The translations under genes and the position numbers were made by a program. Below, one piece after another: positions 18,996-30,027 of a stretch of DNA of 64,000 nucleotides. The notes under the pieces are model-generated. The model was given only the letters and a program-made list of their open reading frames with translations. It did not search any database and was not told where the DNA came from. Positions within the stretch are counted from its first letter, which is position 1, and every line of letters starts with the position of its first letter. The stretch is from positions 1 to 64,000 of the forward strand of contig CAIMDZ010000194.1 of NCBI GenBank assembly GCA_903839875.1, given 5' to 3'. The DNA comes from an uncultured Bacteroidota bacterium (lineage in GTDB: Bacteria; Bacteroidota; Bacteroidia; Chitinophagales; Chitinophagaceae).

Positions 18996-21317
18996 ATGGA
19001 TCAGAAATTATCTCTTTCAAGATTAGAAACACTACTGCTCAAAGCCTGCGACATACTCCGGGGAAACATGGATGCTTCGGAATTTAAAGAGCATATTTTT
19101 GGGGCTTTGTTCCTGAAGCGGCTTAGTGATAAGTTTGATGCTGACAGGGCTAAATTAGAACTGGAATACACGCAAAAGGGGCTTGCTGCTGCCCTTATAG
19201 CCAAGCAACTAGATAACCCAGCCAAATACGATTTTTACGTGCCAGAGCGGAGCCGCTGGGCTAATATCCGCCACCTGAAAAAGGATGTTGGTACGTCACT
19301 AAATAAAGCCCTGGAAGCCCTGGAAGAAAGCAACCCGAATACGTTGCAGGATGTATTGAAAAGTATTAACTACAATAAGAAGGTTGGGCAAAAGACACTG
19401 GACGATAGCACCCTGGTTGACTTTATTCAACATTTTGAAAAGATACCGCTGAAGGATGAAGACTTTGAGTTTCCCGACCTGATGGGAGCCGCCTATGAGT
19501 ATCTGATAAAATACTTTGCGGATAGTGCAGGAAAGAAAGCTGGAGAATTCTATACACCAAGTGAAGTTGTAAAATTACTTACAAATTTGCTGGAGCCCAA
19601 AGAAGGTATGAGCATTTACGACCCAACTGTAGGATCGGGTGGTATGCTTATACAGGCACATAATTACATAGCACAATCGGGCGGCAATACGAGGAACTTG
19701 TCATTATATGGGCAAGAAAGCAGCGGTGGTGTTTGGTCTTTATGCAGAATGAATATGCTGCTACATGGCATCTTTACCGCTAAAATATATAATGATGATA
19801 CTATAAAGAATCCCAGGCACCTCGAAGCTGATGGTAGATTAAAGAGTTTTGATAGGGTTATAGCTAACCCACCGTTTTCACAGAACTACAGCAAGAACGG
19901 GATGGAACATAAAGACCGCTTTCAGGTATTTATGCCAGAAGGTGGGAAGAAGGCAGAATTTATGTTTGTACAACACATGATAAGTGTGCTGAAGAGTGAC
20001 GGTAAGATGGCAGTGATAATGCCTCATGGTGTATTATTTAGAGGTGGTGAAGAAAAGACTGCCAGGAAGTGGATATTGGAAAAGGGGTGGTTGGAAGCGG
20101 TTATTGGTTTACCAGGTGGTTTATTTTATGGTACGAGTATTCCTGCCAGCGTTTTAATCATCAACAAATTGAGGCCCGGTGACGGGCGTGAAGTGTTGTT
20201 CATAAACGCTGACCGTGAGTACAAGGAAGGAAAAAACCAGAACAAGCTAAGACCTGAAGATATAGAGAAGATAAGCTACGTTTACCGTAATAAACTTTCA
20301 GTTCCCCACTATAGCCAAATGGTGAAGCTTGAAGAACTGGAAGCTGAAGACTTTAACCTCAACATAAGAAGGTATGTAGATAATGCACCGCCACCAGAGC
20401 CACATGATGTAAAAGCACACCTGAGCGGGGGAATACCTGAAGCCGAGGTGGAAGCCCTAAGCAGTTTCTTTACCAACTATGCAGGAACAAAAGAAATGTT
20501 GTTTACAGCACTCAGACCAGGCTACCTGCAATTTACATCTGAGTTAACGGATAAGGAGCAAATAAAAGTACGTATAGAAAGTAACCAGGGTGTAATAAAT
20601 AAACATGCTGCATACCAAGCAATACTGAAGGAATGGTGGAATAAACATTTACCAACCATTAAAGCCATTAATAACCAGAAGGCGGTGTTTGACCTGTACC
20701 GTAAGTTGTTAGCAGAAATAAGCACTACATTGCTGCCATTGGGTATTCTGGATCAATTTAAGATACGGGGTGCATTTGCATCATTCTGGAACGATGAAAC
20801 GATATTGAGTGATCTGAAATCGGTAGCGGCAAGTGGATGGGGAGCAAACCTAATACCCGATGAAGAAATACTAAGATCACAGTTTGCCGACATACTGGAT
20901 AAACACGAACAGAACCTAAACCAACTGGCAGAAGCGGAAGCCCTTAAAACGGAAATGGAAGGTGAAGACTATGAACCAGACGAAAGCCAGCCTACCAAAA
21001 CACTAAAGAAGGTTAAGGATGACATAAAAAAATTGAAAGCTGAGATAGGTGCAATGGATAAGCGAAGGGAAGAGCTGGTAGCCGCTGCCAGAGTAAAGAT
21101 AACACCAGCAGAAGCCGAGCAACTAATAATAGCGAGGTGGGAACGAACCTTATACAGTACTATAGAAAGTTATCTGAAACAATACCAACAGGTTTTTGTA
21201 GCGGCTATTGAGAACCTATATGATAAGTACACGGTAACACTAAAGAAGCTGATAACAGAGCGAGAAGAAGAAACCCGATTGTTAAACCAGTATTTAATCG
21301 AATTGGGTTATGAGTAA
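18996..21317 (+). CDS. hsdM: Type I restriction-modification methyltransferase subunit
   Basis: [44 protein letters not shown] opens at 18978. Confidence 0.96.
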   Translation: MDQKLSLSRLETLLLKACDILRGNMDASEFKEHIFGALFLKRLSDKFDADRAKLELEYTQKGLAAALIAKQLDNPAKYDFYVPERSRWANIRHLKKDVGTSLNKALEALEESNPNTLQDVLKSINYNKKVGQKTLDDSTLVDFIQHFEKIPLKDEDFEFPDLMGAAYEYLIKYFADSAGKKAGEFYTPSEVVKLLTNLLEPKEGMSIYDPTVGSGGMLIQAHNYIAQSGGNTRNLSLYGQESSGGVWSLCRMNMLLHGIFTAKIYNDDTIKNPRHLEADGRLKSFDRVIANPPFSQNYSKNGMEHKDRFQVFMPEGGKKAEFMFVQHMISVLKSDGKMAVIMPHGVLFRGGEEKTARKWILEKGWLEAVIGLPGGLFYGTSIPASVLIINKLRPGDGREVLFINADREYKEGKNQNKLRPEDIEKISYVYRNKLSVPHYSQMVKLEELEAEDFNLNIRRYVDNAPPPEPHDVKAHLSGGIPEAEVEALSSFFTNYAGTKEMLFTALRPGYLQFTSELTDKEQIKVRIESNQGVINKHAAYQAILKEWWNKHLPTIKAINNQKAVFDLYRKLLAEISTTLLPLGILDQFKIRGAFASFWNDETILSDLKSVAASGWGANLIPDEEILRSQFADILDKHEQNLNQLAEAEALKTEMEGEDYEPDESQPTKTLKKVKDDIKKLKAEIGAMDKRREELVAAARVKITPAEAEQLIIARWERTLYSTIESYLKQYQQVFVAAIENLYDKYTVTLKKLITEREEETRLLNQYLIELGYE

Positions 21318-22488
21318 CTGGAAAGAATATTCATTATCGGAAATTGGCAATATTATTACTGGTTATACACCTCCAATTCTTAATAAAACGAAATGGGACG
21401 GTAATGTGGCATTTTATTCACCCGCCGATTTTGGTCAACATTTATACTGTAATAAAACAGAAAGAACAATTTCTGAAACAGCGTTACAAAGGAACAGGAC
21501 TATACCTGTTAATAGCATAATGGTAACGTGTATTGGTAGTACCATTGGTAAAATGTCGCTTGCAGGGAATTATGGTATCACCAACCAACAAATTAATACC
21601 ATAGTATGCGATGTGAAATTTCACTACTTATTTATTTACTATAGTTTACTTTACAACATAAAGCAGATAGATGCATTATATGGAGTTACAGCAATACCTA
21701 TCGTAAACAAACAGCAATTTTCAACAATTAGACTGCCAATACCTGCCTTCTCCATCCAACAAAAGATCGCAAAGATACTATCCATTATTGACGGACAGAT
21801 AGAAAAAACTGAAGCAATTATTGCCAAATACCAGGCGGTGAAACAGGGAATGTTACAGGATTTGTTTACAAGGGGTATAGACGTTACAACTGGTGAGCTA
21901 AGACCCAAATACGAAGACGCACCAGAGTTGTATAAGGATTCACCGCTGGGGATGATACCGAAAGATTGGGATGTTGAAAGTTTAGATCAGGTTTGCAAAA
22001 TGAGAAGTGGAGAAGGGATTACCGCCGAAACAATATCCGAAGTTGGTGAATATCCTGTTTATGGCGGCAATGGCTTACGAGGTTTCACAGATAAATATAC
22101 GCACGATGGTTATTATATTTTGATTGGAAGGCAAGGTGCATTGTGTGGAAATATTACAAAAGCAAGCGGCAAATTTTACGCTTCAGAACATGCTGTTGTT
22201 GTGACCTTACATGAAAATATGGATACGGATTGGCTGTCTGAGAAATTAGAAATGATGACGTTAAACAAATATTCCGAAGCTTCAGCGCAACCAGGGTTAT
22301 CGGTATCAAAAATATTAAGGCTGAAAATCGTTAAGCCGAAATATCAGGAACAAAAAAGCATATCGTCTAAAATTAACCAGGCGAATGAAAAACTACGGAT
22401 TGAGGGTAAATACCTAATTAAAACCAGATTTATTAAACAAGGTTTAATGAGTGATTTATTGAGTGGAAAGGTAGAAGTAACAGCGTAA
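21310..22488 (+). CDS. hsdS: Type I restriction specificity subunit
   Basis: Two TRD-like halves with conserved helices ([60 protein letters not shown]); 8 bp overlap with hsdM. Confidence 0.93.
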   Translation: MSNWKEYSLSEIGNIITGYTPPILNKTKWDGNVAFYSPADFGQHLYCNKTERTISETALQRNRTIPVNSIMVTCIGSTIGKMSLAGNYGITNQQINTIVCDVKFHYLFIYYSLLYNIKQIDALYGVTAIPIVNKQQFSTIRLPIPAFSIQQKIAKILSIIDGQIEKTEAIIAKYQAVKQGMLQDLFTRGIDVTTGELRPKYEDAPELYKDSPLGMIPKDWDVESLDQVCKMRSGEGITAETISEVGEYPVYGGNGLRGFTDKYTHDGYYILIGRQGALCGNITKASGKFYASEHAVVVTLHENMDTDWLSEKLEMMTLNKYSEASAQPGLSVSKILRLKIVKPKYQEQKSISSKINQANEKLRIEGKYLIKTRFIKQGLMSDLLSGKVEVTA

Positions 22489-22499
22489 AAAGTAATGTT

Positions 22500-23135
22500 A
22501 TGATGCAGCTAATTCAGTTAATGTCGGTTTTTACAGTATGGTCTACTGGGTTATTTTTCGTTATTAAGTACATCGGCAAGAAGGTAGTGGATCGAACCTT
22601 TGAGAGAGATACTATTAGATTCAAGAGTGAACTTGATAAGGATTTAAAGCTGTTCGATGCAAATCTTCATGAAACTACCATTAAGTACCAGATTCAGTAC
22701 TCAACAATTCATTCCAATACAGCAACAGTAATTACTGAGCTATATAAACTCATCATAAATCTGGAATATTCAGTTGGTGACTATATGCGTAATAACGGGA
22801 AGCCTGAGTTTTCTAAAAAAATGTATGAAGACCTTAATGCTTTGAAACGAAAGCATTATGAAACGGACATCTACTTCAGTGATCAACTTAATGCGAAATT
22901 CATGACGATTATTAATGCTTTTGTCGGTGTTTATGCTGATTTCGACACTTATTTAGCCTACGGCGAATACAATGAACTGGATAAAGATTTGAAAATTGAA
23001 AAAAGGGAGATGAAAAATGCAGCAGCCGATGGCATATCAAAAAAAATACCGCAGATAAAAGCAGACCTAAAAAAAGAGTATCAAGCAATTTTAGGAATAA
23101 CCTTTAAAACAACAACCAATGAACACGACAATTAA
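22500..23135 (+). CDS. Hypothetical protein, one N-terminal TM segment plus helical cytoplasmic domain
   Basis: MSVFTVWSTGLFFVIKYIGKKVVDRTFERDTIRFKSELDKDLKLFDANLHETTIKYQIQYSTIHSNTATVITELYKLI. Confidence 0.6.
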   Translation: MMQLIQLMSVFTVWSTGLFFVIKYIGKKVVDRTFERDTIRFKSELDKDLKLFDANLHETTIKYQIQYSTIHSNTATVITELYKLIINLEYSVGDYMRNNGKPEFSKKMYEDLNALKRKHYETDIYFSDQLNAKFMTIINAFVGVYADFDTYLAYGEYNELDKDLKIEKREMKNAAADGISKKIPQIKADLKKEYQAILGITFKTTTNEHDN

Positions 23136-23502
23136 TGACATTACCAGACAACAAAACAAGCAAGTTCAAAGAGCCTCTGTAAAAGGTAGGCTTCAGAAAA
23201 AGGTTGTAAGACCCTATGAGTTAGAATACTTTTTTGAGTTAATCGAAGTGTATCCAAAAAACGGTATGCCAATTGAAACACAAGTAGGACTTACAATTCA
23301 GAACCGTGGTGAAGTTGATGACAAAATAATATATGGATATGCGGACACGGTTGACGAAGCAATTGATTTATACAGACAGTTTTGTGGAACAATGAATACC
23401 CAGCCAGACCCCGATACTGAGGAATATTTGAGAGGTCGGGTTGACAGAAGGGCACAAAATGTTTGTCTGTTGATAGTTGAACGATTAATAGAAATCGGAT
23501 AA
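23119..23502 (+). CDS. Hypothetical protein
   Basis: 127 aa, overlaps the preceding ORF by 17 bp, same strand. Confidence 0.5.
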   Translation: MNTTINDITRQQNKQVQRASVKGRLQKKVVRPYELEYFFELIEVYPKNGMPIETQVGLTIQNRGEVDDKIIYGYADTVDEAIDLYRQFCGTMNTQPDPDTEEYLRGRVDRRAQNVCLLIVERLIEIG

Positions 23503-23547
23503 GTGTTAGAATTGACGTAAAGAGTTAACCAAATCAAATGAACCAAT

Positions 23548-24429
23548 ATGACTGTACACCAGGAAATTATTTCAGCATCCGACTACACCAATGTGTATCA
23601 GGGGGAGTATTTTAATTGCTATCAAATCCATGTCTTTAGTTTCAATAAGGTCTTTTCAACTTATTTTAACCCTGAACTGATAGCTATTGAACAGCTTAGG
23701 CAAAATGTGAAAAGTGTAGTAGCAGCAATTGCTGAGAGAAGCAGGCAAGCGGAACCCGCCCTGTTTGAAAAGAACGGGAAATTCCTGATAACTTATAACA
23801 ACGACATACTTGACCCTGTTGAGTTATTTGAATTTCTTCCTGAATTTGTTAGGTATGAACCTGTTTATGATTATAATGATTTGTTCGAGTATATTGGTGA
23901 CATTCCGATCGATGTTTTCATGAAAAATGCAATGATAAGCATCGGTGCAGAGGAACTATATGGTGAGATTGAAGGTCAGGTAGCGAAATTGGTTGAGCAC
24001 CAGAACAGCGATATTGCGTACAATGAAGAAACGAAAGCCATAGATACAAGTGATCCCAAGTTCCTGATTGAAGTATATAAAATCGAGAAGGACTATAAAC
24101 CTGTTTTAGTAGAAACGTTACGTTCCAACAACTTTGAACGAACCCTTTTTCTTCTAGAATACCGCCATATAATGGAACCAGATCGCCGATTTTCGTTTAA
24201 GGCAATTGACATTGCAACGAAAAAAGTAATTGAAGATCATATCGAAGAATCAATAGAGAGTATACGATTCAATAAACATTTGCGCAAAAATCCACCCACC
24301 ATTGATTTGGGAGCGATGCAGCGCATGGAATTAGACAATGATGATCCAGATTTTCTGAGTTGGGAAGAATACACCGCCAACGATGATGAATATGAAGAAG
24401 GTGACGATGAATATACACCAAGGCATTAA
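23548..24429 (+). CDS. Hypothetical protein with acidic C-terminus
   Basis: 293 aa, ends EEYTANDDEYEEGDDEYTPRH; same strand and spacing as neighbours. Confidence 0.6.
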   Translation: MTVHQEIISASDYTNVYQGEYFNCYQIHVFSFNKVFSTYFNPELIAIEQLRQNVKSVVAAIAERSRQAEPALFEKNGKFLITYNNDILDPVELFEFLPEFVRYEPVYDYNDLFEYIGDIPIDVFMKNAMISIGAEELYGEIEGQVAKLVEHQNSDIAYNEETKAIDTSDPKFLIEVYKIEKDYKPVLVETLRSNNFERTLFLLEYRHIMEPDRRFSFKAIDIATKKVIEDHIEESIESIRFNKHLRKNPPTIDLGAMQRMELDNDDPDFLSWEEYTANDDEYEEGDDEYTPRH

Positions 24430-24477
24430 AGATCACAAGAAACAAGAGCTTTCCAGAAAAGTAATAAAATCAAGCCT

Positions 24478-25293
24478 ATGCAGGAGTTTATAGCATTCTA
24501 TGATATTTTGGGGTTTAAACAGCTAACGGAAAATAATACCCAGGCACTTGTCAATCGGTCAATTGAGCATATTTTCCGTGAATCACAAACGGCAGTATGT
24601 AAAAATAACTTAACTGATGACCCCCGTCGACCTGGTGTTGTCGTACCTAATTTTGACTTTGCGGAAGTTAATTGTATGCACATTTCCGATAGCATTGTCT
24701 TTTGGACTACAGGCGGTTTAACAGAGCAAAATTTTTTGAACATCGTTGAAGCATGTTATACATTTAACTGGCGAACCCAGCAAAGTGCTTTACCTGTTCG
24801 AGGTTGCCTGGTAGCTGGCGAACTTGAATACCACCCATTTCAGATCAGGAATGCTCAAGGAGTGTCTTTTCATAATAGTTCACTTTATGGAAAAGGAGTA
24901 ACAAATGCATACTTGTTAGCAGAAAGCCAGGATTGGGCTGGAAGCTATATTGACAAAAGTGCATTGCAAGCTGTTTCTCAGAATCTTCAGATTATTCCCA
25001 CACTTATCTACGATAAAAAGCTGGTCTATTACCAAGTGCCATTGAAGGGCGGCAAGTATTCGTATGAGTTAGCGTTTAGAACAATGGGAACATTGAATGA
25101 TGTTGGATTTTACAATAGTGCGAAAGGAATAGAAGCCAATTTTAGGATACCCATGAATGGGCAATCGTTTGATGATTCTGTTCAAAGAAAACTGACTAAT
25201 ACAATCAAATTACTGGACTATTTTCGGATAGAAAGCCAGCCTGAAGAAGCCAAAGACAGTAAATCTGTTGACGGTGAACCTCTTCAAGTGTAA
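24478..25293 (+). CDS. Divergent class III nucleotide cyclase-like protein
   Basis: Ordered motifs FIAFYDILGFKQL, CMHISDSIVFWT, LPVRGCLVAGELEYH, SLYGKGVTNAYLLAESQDWAGSYI mirror the DI.GF / GDS / PvR.G...G / G..vN.A..L layout of class III cyclase folds. Confidence 0.5.
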   Translation: MQEFIAFYDILGFKQLTENNTQALVNRSIEHIFRESQTAVCKNNLTDDPRRPGVVVPNFDFAEVNCMHISDSIVFWTTGGLTEQNFLNIVEACYTFNWRTQQSALPVRGCLVAGELEYHPFQIRNAQGVSFHNSSLYGKGVTNAYLLAESQDWAGSYIDKSALQAVSQNLQIIPTLIYDKKLVYYQVPLKGGKYSYELAFRTMGTLNDVGFYNSAKGIEANFRIPMNGQSFDDSVQRKLTNTIKLLDYFRIESQPEEAKDSKSVDGEPLQV

Positions 25294-25361
25294 CAGGGGG
25301 AAATACTCCAATGTATTTTGTAATTTGAGACCCGGCGCAAGCCGCCGCAATCACAAAACCG

Positions 25362-28300
25362 TTGTTTCCCATGCCAGAATACAGCCATATAGAAAAGCCA
25401 TTTCTTACCCAGCTACATAACCTGGGCTGGACAATAATAGAACAAGGTGCTGGTATACCAACAGACCCAACCAGGAGCAAACGCACCACCTTCAGAGAAG
25501 TAACCTTAAAGGAATTGTTTATCCAATCGGTGAGGGATATTAATATTACCGAAACTGGTGAAAAGTGGCTTACGTCCCACCAATTGGAAGAACTTTATGA
25601 AGATGTAATAAAGTTAACCAGGAAGAACCTGCTGGAAGCCAATAAAGATATTCTGAAGCTGCTGCTGGATAACGCCAAAACAGATAAAAACGAAATTACT
25701 GGAGAGGAAGCACCAGTAGTAAAGCTTATAGACTTTGACCACCCAGAACTTAATATATTTACCGCTATCAACCAATTCAGGATAGATACACCTGGAATGG
25801 GAAAAGGGTTCATTATTCCCGATATTGTACTATTTGTAAACGGTATGCCTTTGGTGGTGGTGGAGTGTAAAGATCAAAATGAGTTTACCTCAAACCCGAT
25901 GCATGAAGCCATAACCCAGCTATTACGCTACAGCAACCAAAGGGAAGGAACTAAGCAGGATGGGCTAAAAGAAGGGGAAGAAAGCCTGTTTACATTTAAC
26001 CAGTTCAATATTGCCACCTACGGAGAGAAAGCCATGTATGGCACTATAACTTCGTCAGAGGAATATTACTTTGAGTGGAAAGATATTTACCCAGACAAGT
26101 ATAAAACATTCCAGGCACCGTTAGGCAAAGTAAGATCACAGGAAACGCTTATACAAGGCATGTTACCGCCTGATACCTTGTTGGATATTGTAAGACACTT
26201 TGTTTTGTTTATGACAGAAACAGGCGGCAAAGAAATAAAGATAGTTTGCCGTTACCAGCAATTCAGAGCAGTTGGTAAAATCGTTCACCGTTTAAGGACA
26301 GGTGGTACACCGATGGAGAGATCGGGTGTTGTATGGCACACCCAGGGCAGCGGTAAGAGCTTAACAATGGTAATGCTGGTAAGAAAGATAAGATCACTGT
26401 CAGACCTCAAAGATTTCAAGGTAATAATGGTTAATGACCGTAACGACCTGGAAGATCAATTGGGGGAAACAGCCGAGCTTACCAATGAAAAGATTGATTA
26501 CGTAAATAATACCAGGGAGCTTAGAGAAAAGTTATCAACCCCTTCCAGCAATGTGGTGATGGTGATGGTACATAAGTTCCAGGAACGCGTGAAAACAGAA
26601 GATACATTGGTAGGGCAAACGGTAGCTGAATATTTACCAGTATATAATAACATTGGGCTTGTGAATAATTCGGAAAGGGTATTGATCCTAATAGATGAAG
26701 CCCACCGAACCCAGGGCAGTGATCTGGGCAATAACCTGTTTGAGGCATTCCCTAATTCAACCAAGATAGCCTTTACTGGTACACCTTTGATTACCGACAG
26801 GCATAAGAAGAAAACGCATGAAAGATTCGGGTCTTACATAGATAAATACAAACTAAAAGATGCTGTGGATGATGGAGCTACCCTTCAAATATTATACGAA
26901 GGTAAAACCAGCGATGATGCAATAAGAGATAAAAGTAAACTGGAAGAAAAATTTGAAGACCTGATAAAGGAGCATACCGATGAAGAAAAAGCAAGGATAA
27001 AGAAGAAGTATGGCACATATACCGACATTCTGGAAGCTGAAAGCAGGATAAAGGCAATAGCTACAGACCTGGTTAACCATTACATAGAACACATTCTACC
27101 GAATGGATTTAAAGCCCAGGTTGTGGCAAGTACGGTATTGGCAGCGGTAAGGTATAAGAAAGCTATTATAACAGCTATTAAAGACCGCCTGGAGCAGGAG
27201 CAGAACAAACCCAACCCAAATAATGAATTGATAAAACAACTGGAATTCCTGAAGGTTGAAACGGTTGTTTCGTCACAAGGCACCAATGAAGCCGCCATAA
27301 TAACCGAAGCCAGGAAAGCATCACTATCCAACAAGGCAGTAGCTAACTTTAAAGAGAAATTTGATTATTCGGTTGATAATAACGGCAACTACACCAAGCC
27401 GCTATCTGGTATCGGGTTCCTGGTAGTATGCGATATGTTGTTGACGGGCTTTGATGCACCAATAGAACAGATATTGTACCTGGATAAGAAGATGAAGGAA
27501 CATAACCTGCTGCAAGCCATTGCCAGGGTAAACAGAACCCGTAAAGGAAAGAATAGGGGTTATGTGGTAGATTACATTGGTAATACCAACAACCTTCAGG
27601 ATGCACTAAAGATATATAGCGAAGACGATATAGCCGATGTTCTGGCATCCTTTAAAAACATTACCACCGAAATTCCAATTCTGGATCAGCGGTACAAACG
27701 GCTGGTGCAGTTATTTAAGGAAGAAGGAGTAGAAAAGATTGAGGACTTTGTAAACCAGAAGATAAAGAACCCTAAAGACACATACGCAATACTGGAAAGA
27801 TGTGTGGAGATTGCAGGTGACACAAAATTCAGGGCGGATTTTGAGGTGTATTTTAAGAACTTCATGGAGAGTATGGATATTGTACTACCATTGGCAGCGG
27901 CGGAGCCATATAAAATACCTTCCAAACAATTTGCCTTTATACTATTCAGAATTAAACAACGGTATAAGGATAGCACTATAAGCATTGAAAACATTGGAGA
28001 GAAAATAAAACGGCTGGTAAATGAACACCTGGTGAACCTGGGAATAGACCCCAAAATACCACCAGTAGAATTATTTTCCGATAATTTTGATGCTGAAGTA
28101 AACAAGAACGTATCAAAGAAAGCAATAGCTTCAGAAATGGAACATGCTATCAGAAAGCATATAAAAGTTAGCTTTAACGAAGACCCTTCCTTATATAAAA
28201 AGTTATACGAAAAACTGGAAGCTATAATAAAGGCTCATAAGGATGATTGGGATAAATTGGTCGAGCGATTGAAGGGGCTAAAAGAAGAAGCCCGTCAGGG

Positions 28301-28637
28301 CCGGTATAAAATAGAAGATGGAGTGTCTGAGGTGGAAGCCCCGTTTTTCGACCTGATGTTAGATATAGCTTTCGGTAAAACAGAGATAGAAAAATCGGTC
28401 AGAGAAAAGTGTAAAAAAGTTAACGCTGAGATCATTGAAAAGCTGGAATCGAATATAGGGATCATCAACTTCTGGGATAAAGACCATGAGATTGAAAAGA
28501 TAAAGGGGGAAATGAGCGACATTATACTTTATAGTGGCATACCGCAGCTTATTACCACTTCAGAACTAATATGTTCCGAAATAATGGCTTTGGCTAAAAG
28601 AAGGCATAATCAGATAATCGGGGGTAAGCATGAGTAG
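25362..28637 (+). CDS. hsdR: Type I restriction endonuclease subunit R
   Basis: LVVVECKD nuclease motif; HTQGSGKSLTM Walker A; LILIDEAHRTQGSDLG; AFTGTPL; LLTGFDAP. Confidence 0.96.
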   Translation: MFPMPEYSHIEKPFLTQLHNLGWTIIEQGAGIPTDPTRSKRTTFREVTLKELFIQSVRDINITETGEKWLTSHQLEELYEDVIKLTRKNLLEANKDILKLLLDNAKTDKNEITGEEAPVVKLIDFDHPELNIFTAINQFRIDTPGMGKGFIIPDIVLFVNGMPLVVVECKDQNEFTSNPMHEAITQLLRYSNQREGTKQDGLKEGEESLFTFNQFNIATYGEKAMYGTITSSEEYYFEWKDIYPDKYKTFQAPLGKVRSQETLIQGMLPPDTLLDIVRHFVLFMTETGGKEIKIVCRYQQFRAVGKIVHRLRTGGTPMERSGVVWHTQGSGKSLTMVMLVRKIRSLSDLKDFKVIMVNDRNDLEDQLGETAELTNEKIDYVNNTRELREKLSTPSSNVVMVMVHKFQERVKTEDTLVGQTVAEYLPVYNNIGLVNNSERVLILIDEAHRTQGSDLGNNLFEAFPNSTKIAFTGTPLITDRHKKKTHERFGSYIDKYKLKDAVDDGATLQILYEGKTSDDAIRDKSKLEEKFEDLIKEHTDEEKARIKKKYGTYTDILEAESRIKAIATDLVNHYIEHILPNGFKAQVVASTVLAAVRYKKAIITAIKDRLEQEQNKPNPNNELIKQLEFLKVETVVSSQGTNEAAIITEARKASLSNKAVANFKEKFDYSVDNNGNYTKPLSGIGFLVVCDMLLTGFDAPIEQILYLDKKMKEHNLLQAIARVNRTRKGKNRGYVVDYIGNTNNLQDALKIYSEDDIADVLASFKNITTEIPILDQRYKRLVQLFKEEGVEKIEDFVNQKIKNPKDTYAILERCVEIAGDTKFRADFEVYFKNFMESMDIVLPLAAAEPYKIPSKQFAFILFRIKQRYKDSTISIENIGEKIKRLVNEHLVNLGIDPKIPPVELFSDNFDAEVNKNVSKKAIASEMEHAIRKHIKVSFNEDPSLYKKLYEKLEAIIKAHKDDWDKLVERLKGLKEEARQGRYKIEDGVSEVEAPFFDLMLDIAFGKTEIEKSVREKCKKVNAEIIEKLESNIGIINFWDKDHEIEKIKGEMSDIILYSGIPQLITTSELICSEIMALAKRRHNQIIGGKHE

Positions 28638-29310
28638 TAAGTTGCCAGCATATACAGTAAAACGGAGCAAACGGAAAACGCTAAGTATCTACATAGAGCG
28701 TGACGGTAGTGTATTGGTATTAGCACCAGAAAAAAACACCGATGCGGAAATAGAAACCATAGTTAACCAGAAGAGTTATAAGATATTTAAGCACCTGGCA
28801 GAAAGGGATGAACTAAACGCCACCAGGACATACCGAGAAATAGCCAACGGAGAAAGCTTTCTTTACCTGGGTAGGAATTATAGGTTACAATTGGTCAAAG
28901 ATCAGGATGTATGTCTGAAGCTTAAAGACGGACATTTTTACCTGCTGAAATCATTAAAGGACGAAGCCCAGGAAGTCTTTAAGGCCTTTTATCGGGAGAA
29001 GGCATTACCCAGGATCGCCAGCCGAGTAGATTACTATAAGGGGCAATTAGGGGTAACGCCAGGTGTAATAAGGATAATGGAGTTACAAAACCGTTGGGCT
29101 TCCTGTTCCAGGAAAGGTGATCTTAATTTCCATTGGAAATGCCTGATGGCACCCCTAACCGTTCTGGATTATATAATAGTACATGAGATGGCACACCTGA
29201 TACATGAGAACCATTCAGAAGCCTTCTGGAATGTGGTTGACAAGGTATTGCCAGACTATCGGGAGCGAAAAACATGGCTAAAATTCAATGGTGCAGGCAT
29301 GGATTTATAG
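28630..29310 (+). CDS. YgjP/DUF45-type (M48-like) metallopeptidase
   Basis: LQNRWASCSRKGDLNFHWKCLMAPLTVLDYIIVHEMAHLIHENHSEAFW (HExxH); 8 bp overlap with hsdR. Confidence 0.92.
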   Translation: MSSKLPAYTVKRSKRKTLSIYIERDGSVLVLAPEKNTDAEIETIVNQKSYKIFKHLAERDELNATRTYREIANGESFLYLGRNYRLQLVKDQDVCLKLKDGHFYLLKSLKDEAQEVFKAFYREKALPRIASRVDYYKGQLGVTPGVIRIMELQNRWASCSRKGDLNFHWKCLMAPLTVLDYIIVHEMAHLIHENHSEAFWNVVDKVLPDYRERKTWLKFNGAGMDL

Positions 29311-29479
29311 AGTTTTATGGTGTTTTTAGTGGATATTGAAGCAACAGGATCACTTTGCCACATTCTTACCGCTTACCCCGCCGAGGAAGTTTTTAAATGG
29401 CGAAACGCACCGTTATCTTGGAAAGCAATACAGACTAAAGAAAATGCCATCCGATACCAACCAAGTCAAATAATACCGG

Positions 29480-29875
29480 GGTTATATTGAGGTGCATAGC
29501 AAAGGGCAGACAATGGAAGATATATAGGTAGTGCTACAGGACTGGTATAAGTTACGGGCAAAGGAGATTTTTACTGAACTGCTTGTAGAAATTATTGAAA
29601 AAACACCCAGGTTTCAAAATAGGAGGCTAATACTGTATACTAAGGATATGCCTACCAGGTGGGGCAGTTGCTGACCAGAAGGCAGAATAACCCTTAATAC
29701 AGAGCTGATAAAAGCACCAAAAGAATGTATTGAGTATGTTATCCATGAACTAAGCCACCTGATATTCTCTGATCACAATAAGAAGTTTTTCTGGCTGCTA
29801 AGTACCTTAATGCCTGATTGGGAGAAATGGAAAGAGCGGTTGGAGAGGAGTATGTGTAATTGTACCCAAGAATAA
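29480..29875 (+). pseudogene. Second, decayed YgjP/DUF45 metallopeptidase copy
   Basis: In one frame: YIEVHSKGQTMEDI*VVLQDWYKLRAKEIFTELL...MPTRWGSC*PEGRITLNTELIKAPKECIEYVIHELSHLIFSDHNKKFFWLLSTLMPDWEKWKERL; two internal stops. Confidence 0.85.
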
Positions 29876-30027
29876 ATCGGAAGCCTGCCGGGATTCTTTT
29901 TTATCTTTTATATCCATTAAGTGCATCATAATTGTTACTGTAAGGATATGAAATATAAATAACAATAAAAGCAGTCACAGTATGAAAAATTAAGCATTTT
30001 CCCATTAGGACTGTATTTTAAATAAGA

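Noticed and set aside
29648-29670. Possible TGA recoding (selenocysteine-like) in TRWGSC*PEG
   Set aside because: A second in-frame stop (TAG) occurs upstream and there is no evident SECIS; ordinary pseudogene is simpler.
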